Positions 14,411-22,966 of a DNA stretch of 64,000 nucleotides are shown here, piece by piece; within the stretch, counting starts at the first letter, position 1; every line of letters starts with the position of its first letter. Source of the stretch: Clostridia bacterium (GTDB lineage Bacteria > Bacillota > Clostridia > Lutisporales > Lutisporaceae); assembly GCA_035628995.1 (NCBI GenBank), contig DASPIR010000027.1:1-64000 (forward strand), read 5' to 3'. The notes under the pieces were generated by a model. It searched no databases and was not told where the DNA came from. It saw nothing but the letters and a program-made list of their open reading frames with translations. A program made the position numbers and the translations under genes.

Positions 14411-16368
14411 ATCTCTTTCACCCCCAGTTCTTTAAGATAACGATAAATCCCGTCATAAAACTCTGGCTGGCGAGTCTCATCGTTCTTATCGCCTTCTGGA
14501 ACGAAAATAACAAAACCTTGACGAGCTCGGGTGAGTAGTACACGATAAGCATTCTTGAGATAATTGCGATTTTTTACATTGTTGATATTATGCCAGGCAG
14601 AACCGGTGAAACTATAATATTCAAATTCGCAACCGTTATAGCGAAAATTTGCATCCCAGCAGATGATAGTCCAATCCAATTCCAATCCCTGAATGTCAAA
14701 CTCGGTAGCGGTATCTTCCATGAAATAGGAAGAACGCACATCGTCAAAACCGTTCAAAAACCAGTTTTTCGCATCAACCTTACTCTGGACCCAAACGCCA
14801 TATTTTTTTAGCCGTCGTGCCCCAGAACTGGCCGTAATACCATAGCGTTGCGTTCCCTTTGCCATGTTTTTCACCCACTTTTTAGCGGTTTCCAAGTCTC
14901 GGGTGATAACTATTGGATAGTCCTCTTTTAGCGTTAGATATAAAGCAGTTGTTTTTTCTTTATCGAGATCGAGTAAGCTCTTTACAAACCCAGCTACGTT
15001 TTCGCTGCGGAATGACCGTAAAGATACGGCCAGATGCAAGTCTTTAGCCACATGATAATTCATACCGGTGAGCAATTCTGGGACAGATATACCCTGAGAA
15101 TACTCACTATCGGAGATTTGGTCGGAAACATAAACATCCCATTTTGGATAATGAGCCTTTAGTGTATCGAACCACTCCAGAAGCCCAGCTTCACCTGTGT
15201 TGATTTCTTGACCGCCACCGATCAGACAGATAATTACTGCCCAATCTTCGTTACGGTCCATAATGCTGATCAGAAACTGAGGTTCGGACATATTGAAGTT
15301 TGGCTTACCCTTTTTCCTCTTCATGAAGTCAGACAGCATTTCTTTCGTCCATGCACGTTGCGCTTCATCAAATATTGCAACTTTATTAATTAGCGGGGTA
15401 TTTACAGATATTGCTTCGTCCCGGAAGTGATGTATGATCTGGATAAATTCCTTTGATTTGCGCAGTGCTTCTGTTTTGCTAATTCCAGTTCGTTGGTGTT
15501 CATCACGAGCTAGTGCTTCCTGCAATACATCAACCAATGGCCCATTCCCGGAAAGAAAAACTGAATATTCGTTTTTAGTAGCATCAGTATTTTGGCGCTC
15601 GATAGCAATGTTCAGCCCCGCTAAAGTTTTTCCTGCGCCGGGTACACCAGTGATAAAGCATATAGACTTTTTACCATGGCTTTTGCTGTAGTCAATTATT
15701 TGGTTGATCGCTTTAGTGGTGCGGGACAGATTAATTGCACTGGCATCATTGCGGGAGATATCTGCAACTGTATGATTGTGATACAGCGCCTGAGCCGCTT
15801 CGATGATTGTTGGTGTCGGCATATAAATAGAGTTTATCCAGACAATCGGATCGAGCGGGATATCTGACATCTGATGAAGTACAGCGTCAATCGCAGCCCG
15901 TATGTTGTTTTGATTACATAGCAGTACATTCGTGATACCTTCTTTCAGCATAGAAACAGTAGGCCTTTCATCTGGCGCTTCAGTTGCTACTAAGATAGGC
16001 ACCAATGTTCGCTGATGACTTTCCTTATGGAAGTCCTTTAAATCAAGGGCATAGTCTGTGACTTGGTAGATACCATCACGAAGAAAAGCATGTTCACCAA
16101 CCTTGAATTCTAACAAGAAAACAAGTCCCTGAATGATCAAAACGTTATCAATGCGGCGGCCAATTCGGGGTATAGTGTACTCAAAGATAAGATAGCCATC
16201 CTCCAGACCCATCAGAGACCGCTTAAGAATGTCAATCTCAAACTGCCATGTGTTCCGTTGCAGATCGTTCAAGTCAAACTGGTTGTTGGCCGCCAGTATT
16301 CCCAAGATTGAGTTGGGATCTTCATGTAAAAAATTTCCCACAGAATGGTCATAATACGCACGTGCCAT
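14407..16368 (-). CDS. DUF2075-type nuclease-helicase fusion
   Basis: The 653-residue protein has an N-terminal PD-(D/E)XK-like domain (RRIDNVLIIQGLVFLLEFKV, residues about 72-91, with D and E-x-K). A superfamily-1-like helicase of the DUF2075/Schlafen-group-3 type follows: Walker A FITGVPGAGKTLAGLNIA near residue 240, Walker B VAIFDEAQRAW near 330, EFDIQGLELDW and the motif-VI-like YRVLLTRARQGFVIFVP near 625. GGGGGTGTAGTA precedes ATG 16368. It lies 11 nt after an XRE gene and overlaps the NUDIX gene. Related proteins are frequent in defence islands. The exact target is unknown. Confidence 0.85.
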   Translation of the reverse strand: MARAYYDHSVGNFLHEDPNSILGILAANNQFDLNDLQRNTWQFEIDILKRSLMGLEDGYLIFEYTIPRIGRRIDNVLIIQGLVFLLEFKVGEHAFLRDGIYQVTDYALDLKDFHKESHQRTLVPILVATEAPDERPTVSMLKEGITNVLLCNQNNIRAAIDAVLHQMSDIPLDPIVWINSIYMPTPTIIEAAQALYHNHTVADISRNDASAINLSRTTKAINQIIDYSKSHGKKSICFITGVPGAGKTLAGLNIAIERQNTDATKNEYSVFLSGNGPLVDVLQEALARDEHQRTGISKTEALRKSKEFIQIIHHFRDEAISVNTPLINKVAIFDEAQRAWTKEMLSDFMKRKKGKPNFNMSEPQFLISIMDRNEDWAVIICLIGGGQEINTGEAGLLEWFDTLKAHYPKWDVYVSDQISDSEYSQGISVPELLTGMNYHVAKDLHLAVSLRSFRSENVAGFVKSLLDLDKEKTTALYLTLKEDYPIVITRDLETAKKWVKNMAKGTQRYGITASSGARRLKKYGVWVQSKVDAKNWFLNGFDDVRSSYFMEDTATEFDIQGLELDWTIICWDANFRYNGCEFEYYSFTGSAWHNINNVKNRNYLKNAYRVLLTRARQGFVIFVPEGDKNDETRQPEFYDGIYRYLKELGVKEI

Positions 16369-16379
16369 TACTACACCCC

Positions 16380-16622
16380 CTATTTGATCTCTTGCTCAAG
16401 ATTATCAAACAGAGGGGAATCAAAGAATTCGCGTAATGAAATATCCAAACCATCGCAGATTTTCTTAATTGAAACAACACCGGGGTTTTGGCTCTTATTG
16501 TTCAGCATGCTGTAAATTGTTGACGGCGAAACCCCTGCATTTATGCCTAAGGTGTTTATGGCAATTTTGCTCTGTTCACAGAGTTCAACAATTCTTTTTG
16601 CAACAGCTTCTTTTACATTCAT
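16380..16622 (-). CDS. XRE-family regulator of the nuclease-helicase operon
   Basis: An 80-residue HTH protein. AVAKRIVELCEQSKIAINTL and NAGVSPSTIYSMLNNKSQNP form the HTH, and SIKKICDGLDISLREFFDSP is the typical closing segment. ATG 16622 follows AGAGAGGGATATC; a longer frame to 16652 has no good ribosome site. As first gene of the operon it probably represses it through the TGGGATATATCG sites upstream. Confidence 0.85.
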   Translation of the reverse strand: MNVKEAVAKRIVELCEQSKIAINTLGINAGVSPSTIYSMLNNKSQNPGVVSIKKICDGLDISLREFFDSPLFDNLEQEIK

Positions 16623-16639
16623 ATGATATCCCTCTCTTT

Positions 16640-16696
16640 CGATATATCCCAAATCAAGTTTAGCAGCTTGTGGGACATATCGTGTGGGATATATCG
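16640..16696 (-). promoter_or_regulatory. Repeated operator sites upstream of the XRE-helicase-NUDIX operon
   Basis: Three copies of one 12-mer occur: CGATATATCCCA (16640-16651, inverted), TGGGACATATCG (16671-16682) and TGGGATATATCG (16685-16696). The pattern of one inverted and two direct sites before a regulator gene fits repressor binding with autoregulation. Confidence 0.6.
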
Positions 16697-16746
16697 TATA
16701 TTTGATCGTTAGATGGTAAAGTGCCTGTATGTAGAGCTTATAGTAA

Positions 16747-16906
16747 CAGGTACAAAGGTTATTAACTTACCAAGTCAAGTAAATCAAATAACCTGATACC
16801 CCTTGCACCTGACAAAAACTTACAGAACTTACAGTGCCAGGTGCGTAGGTTATTAGGTTATCAATACTACTAGAAAACATAACCTAATAACCTTTGCACC
16901 TGACAC
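16747..16906. repeat. Hairpin repeat with four alternating copies of a 17-mer
   Basis: The word CAGGTGCAAAGGTTATT, with small changes, occurs at 16747-16763 (+), about 16787-16811 (-, interrupted), 16838-16854 (+) and 16886-16902 (-). The last two belong to a 28-bp inverted repeat (16834-16861 and 16879-16906, 25 of 28 paired). The element abuts the flavodoxin pseudogene at 16911. It looks like a small non-autonomous repeat. Confidence 0.75.
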
Positions 16907-16910
16907 TTAT

Positions 16911-17126
16911 GGTCTTTACAAGAGCAGGGCCTTTGTTAGGCAGTTCGCCTCCATAGGTTATTAGGAGGGCTGCTTTTTTACCTTTAAAGCTATCTTTTAT
17001 CGAGCCTAATGCATAGCATCTATCCATAAATGCTTTCAGCTGGGTGGAAACGCTCGACCAATAGATTGGAGTTGCGTATACTACCACATCTGCCTAGCGG
17101 AAGATGGGATAGAGCTCCTGCATGTC
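16911..17126 (-). pseudogene. Flavodoxin/NADPH-dependent FMN reductase pseudogene
   Basis: Read on the minus strand, this gives MQELYPIFR, a stop, ADVVVYATPIYWSSVSTQLK, AFMDRCYALGSIKDSFKGKK and LPNKGPALVKT. It closely follows residues about 70-140 of the intact paralogue at 23313-23864. It has an in-frame TAG, no N-terminal part, and its C-terminal side is cut exactly where the hairpin repeat begins. It is therefore broken on both sides. Confidence 0.85.
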
Positions 17127-17314
17127 TCCTCGGTAAATATACCGAAGGAGCTACTAGGGTTTTAATTTTATCGATCTGGATTATTCAGCAAGACTGGAAA
17201 AGGTGTTTTCTCATCTAAGGAGCGGCTTTACGGTTGCGTTATTTCGGGTATTAGCAAATATTGGCCAGCTCATTTAAGAAACAGATGCTTTAATTTGGAG
17301 CAATATATAAAAAT
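17127..17314. other. Intergenic stretch without recognised gene
   Basis: Between the flavodoxin pseudogene and the 18-bp inverted repeat I find only short frames. A CTCCTTCGGTATATTT / AAATATACCGAAGGAG dyad near 17128-17150 may form a hairpin. No function can be supported. Confidence 0.4.
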
Positions 17315-17376
17315 ATTTTGCTTAATTGCAAGTATTAAAGAAAATATTTTGTTTAATGCTTGCAATTAAGCAAAAT
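17315..17376. repeat. Perfect 18-bp inverted repeat
   Basis: ATTTTGCTTAATTGCAAG (17315-17332) and CTTGCAATTAAGCAAAAT (17359-17376) are exact reverse complements with a 26-nt gap. They lie directly before the homologous part of a truncated ATP-binding regulator. They could be an operator for that gene or the trace of a recombination event. Confidence 0.7.
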
Positions 17377-17394
17377 TTATATTATAACTTAACA

Positions 17395-18168
17395 AAAAAA
17401 CATCAGCTTTGTATTACAGCGGTAGTTGTACCCGGTACTCAAATGGGAGAAACCGGCATTGATGGCGAACGTTTTATTGCCAATAAGCGTATTGAGGGGA
17501 TAATAAGCCAAATGCTTGACGAAGCTATGTACTTTGTGAAACGAAATATGCGTGAGAAAACAATAATTGATGAAAATGGCAAACGAAATGATAAGCCTGA
17601 ATATCCTGTAAAGGCTGTTAGAGAAGCGGTGCTTAACGCTTTAATGCATAGGGATTACAGTATTCACACAGAGGGTACCCCTGTAAGAATAATCATATAT
17701 AGCGACCGTATGGAAATCATAAATGAAGGCGGATTATATGGGAAGCTCACTATTGACAGCCTTGGGAAAATTCATACGGATACACGAAATCAAACTTTAA
17801 CCAACATACTTGAAATTCTGAAAATTGCTGAGAACAGATACTCTGGCATCCCTACCATTCGTATGGAGATGCAGGAGCATAATCTTCCTGAGCCTATTTT
17901 TGAAAATAAAAGAGGCAGCTTTATTGTTACTTTAAAGAATAGAATGGAAACACAAATTGAAAGCGGTATGGTAAGAACAGGAGATATACAATCAGATTTA
18001 TTGAAGTTTTGCATAACTCCCAAAACTCGTGAAGAAATAGCTAAATTTGTAGGTCGGACACAATACTATACTATGAAAACCCTTGTTATGCCGTTAGTAG
18101 AACAAAGTTTGCTTAAATTAACAATACCGAATAAGCCGAAAAGCAGAAATCAGAAGTATTTTTCTTAG
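17395..18168 (+). pseudogene. Truncated AlbA/AAA_4-type ATP-binding regulator (N-terminal half missing)
   Basis: The translated product matches the C-terminal half of RecG-like/AlbA transcriptional regulators. ITAVVVPGTQMGETGIDGER precedes a GHKL-like ATP-binding part with VREAVLNALMHRDYS and YSDRMEIINEGGLYG, and a winged-helix tail follows (PKTREEIAKFVGRTQYYTM). The N-terminal AlbA_2 (Schlafen-like) domain is absent. The frame stays open back to 17326, but those 23 codons come from the inverted repeat, so no proper start or ribosome site exists. It is probably a decayed gene; a shortened functional product cannot be excluded. Confidence 0.7.
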
Positions 18169-18205
18169 GAGTAACGGGAAATAATGTACCGGGTAGAATT
18201 TTTTG

Positions 18206-18259
18206 TACCAGGTCCATATTCTTATAATCACATATCTCTTCAAAGGTGGTCTTTACTAA
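18206..18259 (-). pseudogene. Short flavodoxin C-terminal fragment
   Basis: The minus strand reads LVKTTFEEICDYKNMDLV, matching residues about 138-155 of the intact flavodoxin protein (LVKTTFEEICDYKEMDLV). It continues nearly where the pseudogene at 16911 breaks off, but lies 1.3 kb away on the wrong side. This shows rearrangement or the loss of more than one paralogue. Confidence 0.75.
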
Positions 18260-18330
18260 CGTTGTAGAAGTGGGAGCGGGTTTAGTATTGAAATTCCAAG
18301 AGCAATAGGAAAGAAGCTTGTAGGATTTAA

Positions 18331-18375
18331 TAAAGGGTACAGAATATCCGCTGTTACGGTATCCTGTACCCTTTT
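18331..18375 (-). terminator. Terminator of the liv operon
   Basis: Stem AAAGGGTACAG/CTGTACCCTTT with a loop of about 20 nt, 11 nt beyond the livF stop. On the minus strand it ends in TTTATT. Confidence 0.65.
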
Positions 18376-18385
18376 TGTTGTGAGG

Positions 18386-19090
18386 TTAATTGCCCAGATA
18401 TGCCTTTTGCACTACATCGTTCATACGGAGGTTTTCCGCGGTATCTTCCAGCACGATGTTGCCGGTCTCGAGGACGTAGCCCCGGTGCGCGATCTTCAGC
18501 GCTTTGTTGGCATTCTGCTCCACAACCATTACTGTGATGCCCTGATTGTTCAGGTCCTTGATGATTTTGAAGCAAGTCTGGACCATGATTGGCATCAAGC
18601 CCATGGAGACCTCGTCAATCAGCAGCAGGCGCGGTTCCAGTACCAGAGCTCGACCGATGGCCAGCATCTGCTGTTCGCCGCCGCTCATAGTACGTGCCAA
18701 TTGGTTGCGGCGCTCTTCTAGGCGAGGGAACAGCTCATATACCTTTCGGATATTCGGCTGTACCTTCTTGGCGTCAGATAGACGGTAGCAGCCCACGCGC
18801 AGGTTTTCCTCCACAGTGAGGTTCCCGAAGACGCGTCGACCTTCCGGCACATAGCCTACGCCCATTTCAGCGCGTTTCCATGCCGGTAAGCCGAGGATAT
18901 CCTTGCCTTCCAGTAAAATCTGCCCGGACTTTGCTTCTTTGAGGCCCATGATAGTCTTGATCAAGGTGCTCTTACCGGCACCGTTGGGACCGATTACGCT
19001 GACCAACTCTCCCTTTCTGACTTCAAGACTGACCTTTTTCAAAACTTCCATCTGGCCATATGCAACTTCCAGATCTACGATTTTCAGCAT
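18386..19090 (-). CDS. livF: Branched-chain amino acid ABC transporter ATPase LivF
   Basis: ATPase subunit of the HAAT-type transporter, 234 residues as usual for LivF. Walker A is GPNGAGKSTL, the signature is MSGGEQQMLAIGRAL, Walker B is LLLIDEVSMGL, and the switch region is VVEQNANKALKIAHRGYVLE. GAGGAGGATGATG precedes the ATG, which overlaps the livG stop by 7 nt. It hydrolyses ATP at the membrane together with LivG. Confidence 0.96.
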   Translation of the reverse strand: MLKIVDLEVAYGQMEVLKKVSLEVRKGELVSVIGPNGAGKSTLIKTIMGLKEAKSGQILLEGKDILGLPAWKRAEMGVGYVPEGRRVFGNLTVEENLRVGCYRLSDAKKVQPNIRKVYELFPRLEERRNQLARTMSGGEQQMLAIGRALVLEPRLLLIDEVSMGLMPIMVQTCFKIIKDLNNQGITVMVVEQNANKALKIAHRGYVLETGNIVLEDTAENLRMNDVVQKAYLGN

Positions 19091-19845
19091 TGGTCATCAT
19101 CCTCCTCTCCTAAATACGCCTCAATCACCTTTTTGTCCTGTTGTACTTCTGCCGGTGAGCCTTCAGCGATCTTTTGCCCGTAGTTCAGGACCAGGATTCT
19201 GTCACATACCTTCATGGTGAGGGGAAGATTGTGCTCAATCAGGATTATGGTCTGGCCTTGTGCTTTCAGCTTGAGGATCAGCTCTGTGATCTCGTTGATG
19301 GCGAAATTGGAGAGACCGGCGCAGGGTTCATCCAGCATGATGAGCTGCGGGTCTGTAATCAGCACCCGGGCAATCTCCAGCCGGCGCAGATAGCCGAGGC
19401 TGACATCTCGGGCTTTTTTATTGGCGATCTCAGTGAGACCGACCAGCTCCATCACGGCTTCCGCCTTTTCCACTACTGCTTTGGTGTGGCTTTTTTTGAA
19501 AAAGGAACGTACACCGGTATATTCGTGGATTCCGGAGGCGGCGACTACGTTATCGAGTATTGTCAGGTCGTGCAAGGGTTTGCTAATCTGGAAGGTTCGC
19601 GCTATGCCCTTGCGCGCCATCTCATAAGGTGGAGAGCTCTGCACCTCCTGTCCATTCAGAATGACCTTGCCATCTGTAAGCTTGTATACGCCGCAGATGG
19701 AGTTGAAAAGGGTGGTCTTACCGGCGCCGTTAGGGCCGATAATACCGAGGGTCTCATGCTCGAAGACTGACATATTAAGGTTATCAACCGCCTTTAGGCC
19801 GCCGAAATACATTTTCAGACCTTCTACTCGCAGGATCTCACGCAT
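19084..19845 (-). CDS. livG: Branched-chain amino acid ABC transporter ATPase LivG
   Basis: ATPase subunit of 253 residues. Walker A GPNGAGKTTLFNSICGVY, the LivG-type signature SLGYLRRLEIARVL, Walker B LIMLDEPCAGLSN and switch IEHNLPLTMKVCDRILVL are all present. ATG 19845 is preferred, 5 nt after GGCGGTGA; GTG 19854 is the alternative. It overlaps the livM end by 8 nt, indicating tight translational coupling. Confidence 0.96.
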   Translation of the reverse strand: MREILRVEGLKMYFGGLKAVDNLNMSVFEHETLGIIGPNGAGKTTLFNSICGVYKLTDGKVILNGQEVQSSPPYEMARKGIARTFQISKPLHDLTILDNVVAASGIHEYTGVRSFFKKSHTKAVVEKAEAVMELVGLTEIANKKARDVSLGYLRRLEIARVLITDPQLIMLDEPCAGLSNFAINEITELILKLKAQGQTIILIEHNLPLTMKVCDRILVLNYGQKIAEGSPAEVQQDKKVIEAYLGEEDDDQC

Positions 19846-20740
19846 GTGATTCACCGCCCTTCCTTTTGAGTATTATGGTTATAAGTTGGTTATATTTGCG
19901 CAGCAGGAAGCTGTCTTCTCCGAGCAGCCCCTGTGGCTGGAAACGCATCATCAGAACAATGACACCTCCGTACAGAATCATGCGGTAATCGGCGGCAAAG
20001 CGCAGAAGCTCTGGTGCCGCGCCAAGCAGTATCGCTCCGATCAATGGGCCACGGATGGTTCCGACGCCGCCCACCACTACCATGGAGATGACACTGATGG
20101 ATATGACAAAGGCAAAATTGCTTGAGAAAATAAAGGTCATGCGGTGCGCATATATTCCGCCAGTGAGGCCGGCGATAGCCGTGCCGAGGATGAAAGTAAG
20201 GACCTTATAATGGCTGATATTGACGCCGAAGGAGAGCGCTGCGCCTTCATCGCCGCGCAGGCTGGCCAGCGCCAGACCGAACCAGGAATTGTTCATCTTA
20301 CGGATCAGCATGCATACCAGCACAATCAGGATTATCAGCAGTACCAGGAAATGGGTGGGTGTCATCTTATTTCCGAAGAAATAGGGTGTTTTGACCGCCA
20401 TACCCAGGGAACCGCCAAAGATCTCCATATTCTGAAATAAAGCTACCATGACAAAGTTTATGCCGATAGTGGTGATGGCCAGGAAGTCATCACGCAAACG
20501 GAGACTTATTACACCGAGGATGGCGCCCAGTGCTCCGGTGACAAGCATCGCCACTGGCAGCGCCAGCCAGAAATTGACACCAGCATTGGTTAAGATAGCG
20601 GCTGTATAGGCACCGATGCCAAAGAAGGCGGCATGGCCCATCATCGATTGACCGGCATAGCCGATGATGATGTTCAGGCTCAGGGCCAGCAGCGAAAATA
20701 CTGCAATGTTGACTGCAACTGTCGTTATATAATTACCCAT
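19838..20740 (-). CDS. livM: Branched-chain amino acid ABC transporter permease LivM
   Basis: A membrane protein of 300 residues with about eight to nine hydrophobic segments. The family pattern is visible in LSLNIIIGYAGQSMMGHAAF, GIGAYTAAILTNAG, LRLRDDFLAITTIGI and VVGGVGTIRGPLIGAILLG. It forms the channel with LivH. AAGGAGGGTGGTAAG precedes the ATG. Confidence 0.95.
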   Translation of the reverse strand: MGNYITTVAVNIAVFSLLALSLNIIIGYAGQSMMGHAAFFGIGAYTAAILTNAGVNFWLALPVAMLVTGALGAILGVISLRLRDDFLAITTIGINFVMVALFQNMEIFGGSLGMAVKTPYFFGNKMTPTHFLVLLIILIVLVCMLIRKMNNSWFGLALASLRGDEGAALSFGVNISHYKVLTFILGTAIAGLTGGIYAHRMTFIFSSNFAFVISISVISMVVVGGVGTIRGPLIGAILLGAAPELLRFAADYRMILYGGVIVLMMRFQPQGLLGEDSFLLRKYNQLITIILKRKGGESHA

Positions 20741-20753
20741 CTTACCACCCTCC

Positions 20754-21629
20754 TTATATTTTATTGCCCTTGCTGATCAAACCGGAGGGCTTGATAAGCA
20801 AGACCAGAATCAAGACGATGAATGCAACGGAGTCCTTGGGGATGAAAGTGAGGTCGTATGCGGAAAGCATCGTTTCTGCCAGACCAATGAACAATCCTGC
20901 GATTACTGTACCTACCGGGCTTCCCAGACCGCCAAGGACAATTATAGACAGCATCTTGTATGAGGGAACCTCGCCCAATGCCGGTGTGATCGAATTGTAA
21001 AGTATACCAACCATGATGCCGGCAGCGGCGGCAAAGCCGTATCCAAGGATGTAGCTCAGGGCCATAGCGGAGTTGGTATTAACACCCATAGCCTGTGCAA
21101 TATCGGAGTCCTCCGCCGTGGCACGCCAGGCCAGACCAAGTTTGGTCTTGTTGAGGACTAGCCATAACACGGTGAAGAGGAGCGTGGTCAGAACGATTAT
21201 CAGAATCCACGCAGGTACGACCGTCAGCTTTCCGATTTTGATTACGTCGGTGCCAAAATCAATATTATAAGCCTTCGTTCCCGGGCCTGCGATCAGACGA
21301 GCCAGGTCTCCGGAGAGTGTAAATAGTCCAACGCTGGCAACCAGTGGTACGATAGGCAGTATGCGCGGCTTGCTTAAGATCGGTGCATAAATATATCTGT
21401 GCAGCAGTACTCCAATCAGACCGGTAATCGCCATGGAGAGAAGAAAGGCCAGAACCAAGCTGCCTGTCTTGAAGTAGATGAACCAGCCAATATAAGCTCC
21501 GGCTACATATGCACCGGCATTAGCGACATCCAGGATGCGCAGGATACCGTATATAAGTGTCGCACCCATTGCGGTCAGGGCATACACGCTGCCTATCATA
21601 ATGCCGTTAAGTAATTGCTGTAAAAACAT
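20754..21629 (-). CDS. livH: Branched-chain amino acid ABC transporter permease LivH
   Basis: A permease of 291 residues with eight or so membrane segments. LNGIMIGSVYALTAMGATLI at the start and SIIVLGGLGSPVGTVIAGLF near residue 230 are typical of LivH. AGAGGTGACCCT precedes the ATG. It follows livK after a strong hairpin, so its level is probably set below that of the binding protein. Confidence 0.95.
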   Translation of the reverse strand: MFLQQLLNGIMIGSVYALTAMGATLIYGILRILDVANAGAYVAGAYIGWFIYFKTGSLVLAFLLSMAITGLIGVLLHRYIYAPILSKPRILPIVPLVASVGLFTLSGDLARLIAGPGTKAYNIDFGTDVIKIGKLTVVPAWILIIVLTTLLFTVLWLVLNKTKLGLAWRATAEDSDIAQAMGVNTNSAMALSYILGYGFAAAAGIMVGILYNSITPALGEVPSYKMLSIIVLGGLGSPVGTVIAGLFIGLAETMLSAYDLTFIPKDSVAFIVLILVLLIKPSGLISKGNKI

Positions 21630-21669
21630 AGGGTCACCTCTTTTTTTATAAGTTGAATCGATAAAGAGC

Positions 21670-21712
21670 CGGAGGCGCTGCCCATCGCACCGTGCAGTGG
21701 GCAGCGCCTCCG
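21670..21712 (-). promoter_or_regulatory. Strong hairpin between livK and livH
   Basis: A perfect 15-bp GC-rich stem, CGGAGGCGCTGCCCA/TGGGCAGCGCCTCCG, with a 13-nt loop and no T run. It lies between the binding-protein and permease genes. Such hairpins stabilise the upstream mRNA and let livK be made in excess. Confidence 0.7.
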
Positions 21713-21757
21713 GGAATCTTTGGTTATAACATGTTGCTTATGCGATGTCGCTAAGGA

Positions 21758-22966
21758 CTACTTTGCAACGGGGGTAATGATTTCCAAATCGGTGATCTCA
21801 CCGTAAGATTTGAATTTACCATCTGTAACCTGCTGAATCTGGACAGCCTTGACAGCTTCGTGCTTTTCGGTGTATTTGATCAGCTTGCCGGTGACGGTGG
21901 TAAAGTCTTTCAAACCTGCAATGGTGTCACGCATAGCGGCGGGATCATCGGTGCCAACTTGACGGATGGCTTCGAAGATTACCTGGAATGCATCATAAGC
22001 GGAAGCGCCTACCATGTCAGGTTCAAGTTTATATTCTTCTCTGTAGCGGGTGATGTATTTCTGTGTAGTTTCAGAAACGTCATCACGGTTCATGTTGGTA
22101 GTTAGGTATACACCGTTGGCATGTTCGCCTGCGGTGAGTAGGAACTGCCAGGAGTCAGCACCTTCGGTTCCGAGTATCGGAACATCCAGACCCTGCAATT
22201 TGCACTGTTTAACAATTTCTGCCGCATGGGCATAGTAGTTGGCAATATATATGAGGTCTGGCTGAACTTTCTCTTTCAGCTTGGTTATGATGGCAGTAAA
22301 TTCGTTGTCGGAAATGGCTACCTTGTCTAAAGAAACAACCTTTGCGCCGTTAGCTTCAGCATGAGCGGTGAAGGTATTAGAAAGCTCGGTGCCGAAGTCC
22401 AGGTCCACAGCGATGATGGCAATTTTCTTAGCACCCAAAGTTTTGACGGCGAATTCAGCGCCGGCCTTGCCCTGAACCTTACCCGGGAAGGACTGGGAGA
22501 AAATGAAGTCACCAGCTTTTACAACGTCAGGATGAACTGCGTAAGCTGAGACCATAACTTTACCTGCGTTTTGGATAATCGGAGCTGCAACACGGGTCGG
22601 ACCGCTGTAGCTGCCACTGACCACGGCGACAACGCCATCCTTGGTGGTAAGCTTTTCAGCGATGCTGACAGCCTGAGTGGTGTCGAGACCATCGTCGTAA
22701 TTTACCAGTTCTACCTTGCGTCCGTTGATGCCTCCGGCTTCATTAACCAGCTTGACAGCGAGCTTCGCGGAGTTTTCCGCAGAGAGACCATCAGCAGAAG
22801 CGGCAGGTGAGGTTACGGGTGCAAAGAAACCTATCTTGATCGGTTCGGTGTTGGCTGGTTTTTCCGTAGCGCCAGGCTCGGAAGTCACCGGTGTATTATT
22901 CGGTGAGCATGCAGTAAAGGCGATGATCATCGACAGTGACAGTAACAGAACTAATAATTTTTTCAT
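21758..22966 (-). CDS. livK: Branched-chain amino acid substrate-binding lipoprotein LivK
   Basis: The 402-residue lipoprotein starts with MKKLLVLLLSLSMIIAFTAC, with the lipobox cysteine at about residue 20, followed by a T/P/E-rich linker. The two-lobed type-1 binding fold is seen in IKIGFFAPVTSPAA, VVAVVSGSYSGPTRVAAPII and IVKQCKLQGLDVPILGTEGA. GGAGGGGAAAGAA precedes ATG 22966. It is the first gene of livKHMGF. The ligand is probably leucine/isoleucine/valine or a related amino acid; the sequence does not decide which. Confidence 0.93.
   Translation of the reverse strand: MKKLLVLLLSLSMIIAFTACSPNNTPVTSEPGATEKPANTEPIKIGFFAPVTSPAASADGLSAENSAKLAVKLVNEAGGINGRKVELVNYDDGLDTTQAVSIAEKLTTKDGVVAVVSGSYSGPTRVAAPIIQNAGKVMVSAYAVHPDVVKAGDFIFSQSFPGKVQGKAGAEFAVKTLGAKKIAIIAVDLDFGTELSNTFTAHAEANGAKVVSLDKVAISDNEFTAIITKLKEKVQPDLIYIANYYAHAAEIVKQCKLQGLDVPILGTEGADSWQFLLTAGEHANGVYLTTNMNRDDVSETTQKYITRYREEYKLEPDMVGASAYDAFQVIFEAIRQVGTDDPAAMRDTIAGLKDFTTVTGKLIKYTEKHEAVKAVQIQQVTDGKFKSYGEITDLEIITPVAK

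Noticed and set aside
6233-16622. Complete prophage
   Set aside because: No integrase, terminase, portal, capsid or lysis gene is present between 4.6 and 24.7 kb.
16747-16906. CRISPR array
   Set aside because: The repeated words alternate in direction and have unequal gaps; no cas genes are present anywhere in the window.
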